A stretch of DNA of 64,000 bases. Source: Galerina marginata (Eukaryota; Basidiomycota; Agaricomycetes; Agaricales; Galerinaceae). This document shows positions 57,066-64,000 of this stretch, one piece after another. Below the pieces are notes generated by a model. The model was not told where the DNA came from. It was given only the letters and a program-made list of their open reading frames with translations, and did not search any database. Both the position numbers and the translations under genes were made by a program. The stretch's first letter is position 1, and each line of letters starts with the position of its first letter. The DNA lies in NCBI GenBank assembly GCA_023014335.1, contig JAECYW010000007.1:1922001-1986000 (forward strand), written 5' to 3'.

Positions 57066-59922
57066 TTAGATCTTCAGAGGGTTCTGCGTGGTATAATTTA
57101 CAGATCAGTGGACATTTAATGAATAGACCTATACATACTTACCGTAGATGGCCTCGTTCCAAAGGTTGATAACATCCTACTGACACCGAAGGACTCGGAA
57201 GAGGGCTGGAGATTATTGACTGCTTCGAAGGTCATTTCAAGATCCTTCTGCACTTTCACGAGTTTTTCTTGGTAGGCGGCAATAGCCTTGGGGTCGTTTT
57301 GCTCCATTGCCTGTTCAGCGAGTCGTCGAATAGTGTCTTTTTTTCTGGGCAGAAGATCCTGGAGTTGTAAATAAAGCTGCGCGGCCCTAGTTTCTTTGAA
57401 TTGTCTGTGGTCGTCAACCATTTCCTCCTGAATAAGAAGCGGTACGCCATCGATGTGCCGTACGATGACACTCTCTATAATGGCCCAAGCCGAGTCTAGG
57501 GTGTTGTAGAAGCGGTCCGACCGGGCGTGATTTTCGATCATTTTGTTCCAATAGTTCTTTGCCATGGCCTCCTCGCGCATTTGACCAATATCGGCTTCGA
57601 CTTTATCCCACATTGTTGTGACGAGGACGACGTTCGCTGCGGCCCGCCCTCCACATAAATGACCGAACACGCGCAAATTTCGATAATGTGCTCCTGACAT
57701 TTGATTATCTGTGATTCGGTGAAGATAAACGATGCCAGCCAGGGTGATTTTTTCCTTGTACCTATCGAATAATCAGTCGCTGGACACATAAAGCATGGAA
57801 GAGTTGTAATACGAGTTTACCAGCCAGTCGGTCATCATCTCAAAGATTTTGATATCAGGAAGGGTCATGCCACCAAACCCAGGAGTGTCCAGGAAGACAA
57901 TACGGTCTCCGTGTATGGCGTGGCGTTTGATTCTAAGCGCATTGAGTTCCTTGGTGCACGGTGCTGCTAACGCAGAGCCCGCGAGCTTGCTGTCGCCGAC
58001 TGCTTCTGTAAGATTATCTATGATCTGCAAAAAGAGTCAGCCGACAGTCGTTCGAACACAAAAATTGAATTCAACGAACGTTACTTTTCCCACACCCTGT
58101 TGGGCCCATGAAACTGTATGCGAAATGAAATATGTTAAACTTCTTAAGACCATGAAAACAACGACATACGCGATGACAATATCATTTGGCTTGAGCTTGT
58201 GGGCGGGTTCGTATTTTGAAGTCATGTTGCCGCTAAATTCTCCGTCTTTCTTGGAAGATTTTCGTTCTTGGTCTGCCGAGGGAGGGCGAAGAACTTGGCA
58301 CATTTCGCCTCCTCTAAGGGCCTTCGTGGCAACCGTTTCGAACTGAAGTTGTAGTGGCACAAATTCAACCGGTCTGACAAGAATATTTTCTACTATCTCC
58401 CAAGCGGATGTCGTTGTGTTGGCGGAACGTGCAATGGAGGCACCCATCCCGGTCAAAGGAAACCAGTAGTTTTCCTTCAAGTCCTTTTCGCGCTCAACAC
58501 CGAGCTGTATGGACTCAAGTTCGTCCCACATGGTGGTGACGAAAACCACTTTCTTTGCAGCGTTGCTTCCACACAACTCGCCCAGCATCTTCAGGTTAAG
58601 ACCATCAGACCCAGACCATCGCATGTCTGTTATCCGGCGAAGGTACATAATTCCACACAGGAATACACGAGCTTCGTATCTAAGAAATCAATGTAATTGG
58701 AGTCCGTCATAAGCATTGAAAGATCGTAACACACAGTTTGACAAGCCAGTCGCTTATGATTCGAAGTATTTGCGTATCGGATTTATTTGTGTCCTCGAAT
58801 CCAGGGCTATCGACCAAGACAATGCGGTCTCCGTATTTGTGATGATTTTTGACCCTCACGGCATTAATGTTTTCAGTGCAGGACTTTAACCCGTGTCCTA
58901 CACGTTTCCCAAATTGCCCGGTCAGATTATCTATAATCTTTGATAATGTCAAGATCAAAATCAGGCTTTGAAAAAGTGGTAATTTACATTGCTTTTCCCA
59001 GTTCCTGTCGGGCCCATGAGTCTGTAGATTTATCAGTAAAATTTCTTATTTTCCAGGATGAAACCCATACACAATCACAAGGTCATCCCCATCGAGCTTG
59101 CTCGGATCCTCGAGGTCTTCGTACTCCATTGGCTTGGTAGCGTCGTTCCCTCGCGCAAGGATAGTGTCGATGATATCCCAGGCGGACTTGGAGTCGTTGT
59201 AGAAGCGTGCGGTTGAACAATCGAGGAGGGAACCCCAGTATTTTTTCCTCAGATCCTCAAGATCCTCCTCCTCTTGCGTCGATATAAATTTATCCCACAT
59301 GGTCGTGACAAAAAGGATATTCCGGATGGACTGTTCCCGACACAATTCGACGAACATCTCTAAACTGCGATCGTGTGCCCCAGACCGGTTATCTGTAATG
59401 CGGTGCGTATACACGATTCCCTGAGGGAATATGTTTGCCCCACACCTGAGACGCAAATAATTAGCGAAGGTGGCAAAAAAGATCTGGAGAAGGAGCACTG
59501 ACATATCTGTCAGCCATTGACTAATGGTTTCAAGAACTTCTTGGTTGGATAGTTGTGTGTTGTCGAATCCAGGTGTGTCGACCAAAATGATGCGGTTCTC
59601 GTATTTTGGGTGATTTTTTATGCGAACGGCGGTAACTTCGCTTGTATAAGACGTCAATCCATCGCCTCCGCGCCTGCCAGGTTTGCCAGCGCGGCCAGTC
59701 AAATGATCTATAAGCTTCACCAATGTCAAGAGACGACGTCAGAAGGATGAGCGAACACACATTGCTTTTTCCGGTTCCTGTAGGACCCATGATTCTGCAG
59801 GCGGTTAGTGTCGATTCATAAGCTACAGAGCAAGGTCCTACATATGGGCCATATAATGTGCGGAAAATCGCGTGCGGTAATTCAAAAATGTTACAGGTTT
59901 GAAATACAAAAATTCGATACAC
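57066..59922 (-). CDS. AIG1-like GTPase with three tandem G domains (at least 749 aa)
   Basis: Exons (minus): 59794-59761, 59714-59503, 59445-59071, 59021-58988, 58937-58735, 58679-58170, 58113-58080, 58024-57813, 57761-57143 and 57083-57066. P-loops are GPTGTGKSN twice and GPTGCGKSN; G3 motifs are DTPGF, DSPGF and DTPGF. Each domain has the HRITD/RRITD marker and TTMWD in place of a classical NKxD. Domains are joined by linkers ending in GDDLVIV or NDIVIA; the C-terminus is a coiled, charged segment. The usual first exon, with its LKP-DIIIA ending, is not found. The frame stays open from the first P-loop exon up to an ATG at 59922 inside a tandem repeat, giving an N-terminus (MYRIFVFQTCNIFELPH...) unlike its relatives. 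The 5' end is therefore uncertain, or rebuilt by the repeat. Confidence 0.85.
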
Positions 59923-60195
59923 GTTTGCAAATTTTGAAAAATCAGGTACATGTTTGCAGAATTCACGAAAACTAGTACATGTTCGCAGACTTGTAAAATT
60001 CGGTACATGTCAAGTTGCGAAATTCATGAAAACTGGTACATGTTTGTAAAAATCACGAAATTCGGTACATGTTTGCCGAATTTGTAGAATCAGGTACATG
60101 TTTGCGAAATTTACAAAATCGGGTACATGTTTGTAAATTTGTGAAAACCAGTACATGTTTGTGAAAGTTGTAAAATCCGGTACATGTTTGGGACT
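59838..60195. repeat. GGTACATGTTTG tandem array 1
   Basis: About ten imperfect 30-36 bp units, each with GGTACATGTTTG or a close variant and an AT-rich spacer. The array is preceded at 59847 by TGGGCCATATAATGTGCGG. The same leader and unit recur at 61537-61870. The array abuts and partly overlaps the 5' end of the triple GTPase gene. Confidence 0.85.
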
Positions 60196-61208
60196 TAGGT
60201 TTTTCTCCTTTAGAGTGCCTCTGGGCAGGGCTAGCGCTGTCTTAGGCGCCCATAGGTCATAGTCCTGGGCTATTTCTATCTAACTTTGAGTACGGGTAAC
60301 CTCTTAGACTTGCGGGTGCATAGGTGCCTAGTAGACAATGCACGGGCTCGTCGTACCCGTATGGGTGACGGGTACAGGTACAGGTCACTACTCGCATATC
60401 CTCGACCTTCAAAATGAGCCCAAAAACCTATTTTTTGACCTAGAATTGACTGAGATATAACTGATTTTGTGAAATTCATCGAAATAAGCCCTATCTCACT
60501 CCTATCCTGGCCATTTTGGAGGTTCTTGGACTCATTTTGACAGGCAAGCCCGTGCAGGTCGCGGGTACAGGTAGGGGTAGGCGCCTAAACACCCGTTGTG
60601 ATCCATGCCATTCCCTAGTGCTGCCTACTCATACATACATACTCACAGGTTCCGACACTTGTCACCTGTGGCCTGCATTAAAATTTATAATGATTGGTTA
60701 GTGGAATATAGCACTGTACAGTGTACTGGCTGGCAACACATTGAAGTATACGGGTTGGCGGGTCAGGCACTGAGTTCGAACTTGAACTGGGCGCTTAATC
60801 GGCTTCTGCTCGGAGATTTGGCTACCAGAGGCATTTTCAAAAATGCCTCTGGTAAGAATGCCTTCAGTAAGACAAGGTGTGCTGAGGCAGCTCAGAGCTG
60901 GATAGCTTAGAACATAGTTTAAACATAATAAAGAAATTTATTTAAGACTCTATTCTTCTGATTTACAAGCTTTAGGTGCATATAATTCAATCAAGGACCA
61001 CCTAGTCTGTAGAGTACGAGTATAACCAATGAGTTAATGACCTGTCGCCTCTACCCATGCGGGTTTCTGTACCCGCCCTACTCATCTGAAACCTTACCCA
61101 TACCCGCAAAAAACTGTACCCACGATGGCGGGTACATAAATTATGGATAAAAATCACGTCTGCGACGAACGCAGACAGATGAGGCTTTGGCCGGGGCAAA
61201 CAACCGGA
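60196..61208. other. Gene-free region with GGGTACCCG-type short repeats
   Basis: CGGGTAC/GTACCCG motifs cluster at 60285-60390, 60545-60600 and 61040-61140, in both orientations. The frame at 60605-60910 has no domain. No gene is supported. Confidence 0.5.
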
Positions 61209-61266
61209 GGTCACGCGATCATCGTCATAAACACCCGTTGGTGTTTATGATGATGATCGCGTGACC
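61209..61266. repeat. Left-tip hairpin: 27-bp stem, 4-base loop
   Basis: 61209-61235 pairs with 61240-61266 with one mismatch. The stem begins GGTCACGCGATCATCGTC and the loop is CGTT. It could extrude as a cruciform. Confidence 0.95.
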
Positions 61267-61536
61267 TTACTGCTTACTAAATACGGAATATGTAATGCTG
61301 AATATGGATACGCGACACCCGAAACTTGCTCGAACACGCCCTGTGCGCACTTGATTTACCCTTGCGCACCTCCTAGTACACCAGGGTTGACTAGCAAGTA
61401 TGTGTAGCTGTCATGGTTCCGCGGCTATCAGACCCGAAGTAGGATAGGATGCCTTTATATAGAGACCATAGCCTGTACTTGGCCTGTACTTACAGGCTTC
61501 TCTGATCAGTTCTGTTGGCCATTGCCTTTCTGCGTA

Positions 61537-61870
61537 TGGGCCATATACTGTGCGGAAAATCAAATTGGTACATGTTTGCACAACTTTCAAAAAACCGGTA
61601 CACGTTTCTATGGAATTCAAAAATTTGGTACATGTTTGTAATTTTATGTAAATTTGGTACATGTTTGATTTCTCACAAAAACTGGTACATGTTTGCGTTT
61701 TGAAGAAATCCGCTACATGTTAGTACTTTAGATGAATTCGGTACATGTTTGATTTTTTGCAAAAATCGGTACACGTTTGTGTTTTAAGAAATCTGGTGCA
61801 TGTTTACGTTTTTCGGGAAACTCGGTACATGCTTGCATTCATGTGGAAAACTGGAGAAAATCAGGACATG
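61537..61870. repeat. GGTACATGTTTG tandem array 2
   Basis: Ten to eleven imperfect units of about 30-35 bp, led by TGGGCCATATACTGTGCGG as in array 1. The array lies inside the foldback element. Confidence 0.85.
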
Positions 61871-61879
61871 TTCGGGACC

Positions 61880-62770
61880 TAAATTTAGACGGTTCTCACC
61901 CGTCGGCGGCATCTATTCTTCCAACCATCACCACACTCTTCTCGTCCCTCTGTCGTCCGTCCGCTGTCCCATCAGCCCTATATGACATAGCAGAAATGAC
62001 GCCCGGCACCGTTCCGAGTGCCCCTCCCCTCCAATGAGGAATGTGGGCCGGAAATTGAGCTCAACGAATCGGAAGGATATTGGTGAAGGGGGAAGGAATC
62101 ATGCCCAAGTATGTCGCGAAAACGACCCCCGCAGTCCAGCTAACCATCGCAGCGCCAATCAACACCACAGGGGTCCGCGAAGGCGTGAAGAGCACCAGAA
62201 TGGGACAAGACCACAACAAAGGACCCATATTGGTGCGGAAACCCACCGCAGTTACGACATTGTTGGAGAATTGAATGCGGACGACAATTCCCCCTGCTCT
62301 TCCACTCACATTTAACGAGCGGTGTCGAACATTTTGGACGCCGCTCCTCCATCCTGCCACTCTAACGGCAGCGCCTCTTCCTCCCCCGCTCTGCCATATC
62401 AAATGGCATCAAGATGGTTGAACCTCTGCTCTGGCATGTCGAATGACGTCGGGCGTCGAGGATGCTGCTTCCACTATGCCACCTCTGCCACCGTCGTCAA
62501 CGCCCCTGATGCAGCTCTACCACCCGGCTGAACTGCGGTCGACGCGGCCCTGCCACCCTTGTCCTCTAAACCACTGTTGACACGGCTGTTCCCCTGCCTT
62601 CTCAGCCGCCGCCAATGCAATTGATGATGCTCTGTCCGCACCATTGAAAGGCCCAGAGAGCACCACCAACCTCTACTCTCCGCTCTGCCTCATTTGGCAT
62701 TGAGCATCAAGGTCGCCGCACTCCAACACGGCTAACACAGCGCTTCAACACCTCACTGCCCCTTGCCTCT
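61880..62770 (+). repeat. Dispersed GC-rich repeat, copy C
   Basis: Matches copy A in order over about 300 bp (for example TCGCGAAAACG, CAGCTAACC, GCGGAAACCCACCG). It lies wholly inside the foldback element, which suggests how the family moves, or that the element captured it. A hydrophobic minus-strand frame (62402-62061) is not supported as a gene. Confidence 0.6.
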
Positions 62771-63131
62771 TCGAAATCCCCAATCATGTACAAGTAACAG
62801 TATCGTTGAATGTTGGTAGTAGAGTATCACATTAGATCTCAATTATATTACTACTAGGATATCAAATAAAATTGGGTTTTTATAAAGCAGAATGGGACGC
62901 AGCAAGGCAATGCCCAACAGGTTAAGTTTGTGTACTGAGAAGCCTCTACAGGCTCCGGTCTCTATATAAAGGCGTCTATCCTACTTCGAGTCTGATGGCC
63001 ACGGAACCATGACAGCTACACATAACCATGATGTACTAGGAGGTGCGCAAAGGTAAATCAAGTGCGCAAAGGGCGTGTTCCAGGCGTCGCATATCCAAAT
63101 TCGGCATTATTCCGAATTCAGTAGACAGTGT

Positions 63132-63183
63132 GGTCACGCGATCAGCGTCATAAACACCTGCGGGTGTTTATGACGATGATCAC
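63132..63183. repeat. Right-tip hairpin
   Basis: 63132-63158 pairs with 63163-63183 at its inner 19 bases, with one mismatch (stem ...CGTCATAAACACC, loop TGCG). The stem is the same sequence as the left-tip hairpin. Confidence 0.9.
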
Positions 63184-63728
63184 GGGTTTGATACCTGTTC
63201 AGGCCGTTCCTTTTCCCTTGCCGTTGCGCAGGCAACACAATTCCATATTGGGCCAGGCCGGACCTGGCCGGTGCGCTCATTAGGGACAACATCAGCCATT
63301 TTAGTCCATCCACTGGCATCAGGGGCACTGCCGGTCTATTTTTGGCATTCTGGGCGCTTGTTGCAATGCTTTGTGTGCTGTAGTCTGGGGAGACATTTGA
63401 GCATTCATCTGAGCCGTTCTTTCATATAGAATGCCAATTACTTCAATAACAGGTAAACTCAGATATCTTGGCAACCACTATCAGCACGCCCAAAGAGACC
63501 CGTGCGGATCCTAGATCCGTAATTCCTGTTGAGAAACCACTTTTAGCAATTTTATTTCCTCCAATGACATTGTCCCCAGGCTTTGTTCCGGAAAATTTTA
63601 TGATCAAGTCTCTGGACCCTGCTAGTGATATATTCTCTTCGGTTCCTCAGCTTCCCTGAACGGATCTTTGGTCTGTCTGGCTATATAACAGGTCATGAAA
63701 AATGTGAATCGCACCTAGACTTCTCCCT
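63184..63728. other. Region right of the foldback element, no gene supported
   Basis: A short plus-strand frame at 63468-63659 (63 codons) has no recognisable domain. Confidence 0.4.
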
Positions 63729-64000
63729 TTATGTCGTCGTCATCTCTTGACTGGAACTCTCTTGGGCCTTGCGCCAATCCTTCTTGCATTCGGCCTCCAT
63801 GCCCAGGCTTCTTTCCAAAGCTTCTCGCTGACGGCCAGCCTCTCAGTCGTGACCACCCTTTTGGCCTTGTCTGTGCATGTGGGTGTATCGGACACCTGCA
63901 CCCACTCCTCCAGTCTTCAGGACACCACTCCAACGCTGCTGGAGATACAACCCAAGGCCCAGCACCACCATTTGCTGCTGAAACCAATTCTGCTGCCCAA
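63729..64000 (-). pseudogene. Possible gag-like or retroelement fragment, running off the window
   Basis: Coding-like minus-strand pieces occur in changing frames: CTDKAKRVVTTERLA, and then ECKKDWRKAQESSSQEMTTT ending at a stop at 63729. Their look recalls gag-like proteins of mushroom retroelements as I remember them, but the call is weak. The 5' part lies beyond the window. Confidence 0.25.

Larger units (their letters stand above)
61209..63183. mobile_element. Foldback-type element with long inverted arms and hairpin tips (about 2 kb)
   Basis: The left arm, 61209 to about 61506, and right arm, about 62945-63183, are reverse complements with scattered differences. Shared strings include GCGCACTTGATTTACC, GCGCACCTCCTAGTAC, GTGTAGCTGTCATGGTTCCG and CTTTATATAGAGACC. 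Each arm ends outward in its own hairpin. The interior contains GGTACATGTTTG array 2 and repeat copy C. No transposase frame is visible, so it would be non-autonomous. Target-site duplications were not identified. Confidence 0.8.

Noticed and set aside
62061..62402. Hydrophobic minus-strand frame in repeat copy C resembling a membrane protein
   Set aside because: The frame is not conserved in copy A over the aligned blocks, and it lies inside a mobile element.

Overview
The window is nuclear DNA of a filamentous basidiomycete, most likely an Agaricomycete. Genes carry many 50-60 bp GT-AG introns. The gene content is typical of mushroom-forming fungi: a TPR-CHAT protein, a tandem array of F-box genes, an AA14-type lytic polysaccharide monooxygenase, a double-WSC secreted protein, and multi-domain AIG1-like GTPases. 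No tRNA, rRNA, CRISPR array or bacterial-style operon was seen. Exon joins were read by eye from splice sites, reading frame and family resemblance. Joined lengths divide by three wherever exon lists are given.

Layout. 1-6.8 kb: sparse, with one small well-promoted four-exon gene (3.2 kb), a transposase-like relic (4.5 kb), a small membrane-anchor candidate (5.1 kb) and decayed coding sequence. 6.8-11.6 kb: a seven-exon TPR-CHAT gene. 12-13 kb and 18.6-19.5 kb: two copies of a dispersed GC-rich repeat. 13.4-25.1 kb: an F-box array on the minus strand (one pseudogene, four full-length genes), interrupted by two small plus-strand genes and an orphan copy of the array's 5' flank. 25.3-26.6 kb: mitochondrial GTP/GDP carrier GGC1. 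27-28.4 kb: a conserved unknown gene next to its decayed duplicate. 28.8-30.7 kb: AA14 LPMO. 32-35.5 kb: two intact paralogues and one relic of a small secreted, probably GPI-anchored protein. 37.4-39.1 kb: WSC protein. 39.6-44.7 kb: a divergent pair of multi-G-domain GTPase genes, one broken by a piece of a neighbouring gene. 46.1-48.6 kb: a solo LTR and a large membrane protein. 49.8-56.7 kb: carnitine acetyltransferase (16 exons), an unknown single-exon gene and an inverted, deleted copy of the carnitine acetyltransferase. 57.1-59.9 kb: a GTPase gene with three G domains whose 5' end runs into a tandem repeat. 61.2-63.2 kb: a foldback-type element with hairpin tips.

The genes do not form one pathway. 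Housekeeping metabolism (GGC1, carnitine acetyltransferase) sits among fast-evolving families: F-box, CHAT, GTPase and small secreted proteins. The most unusual feature is the GTPase family. Across three genes there are seven G domains, and each has its P-loop on a separate 34-nt exon, so the module appears to have been duplicated as a unit. Two of the three genes have been remodelled, by an inserted repeat and by a segmental duplicate.
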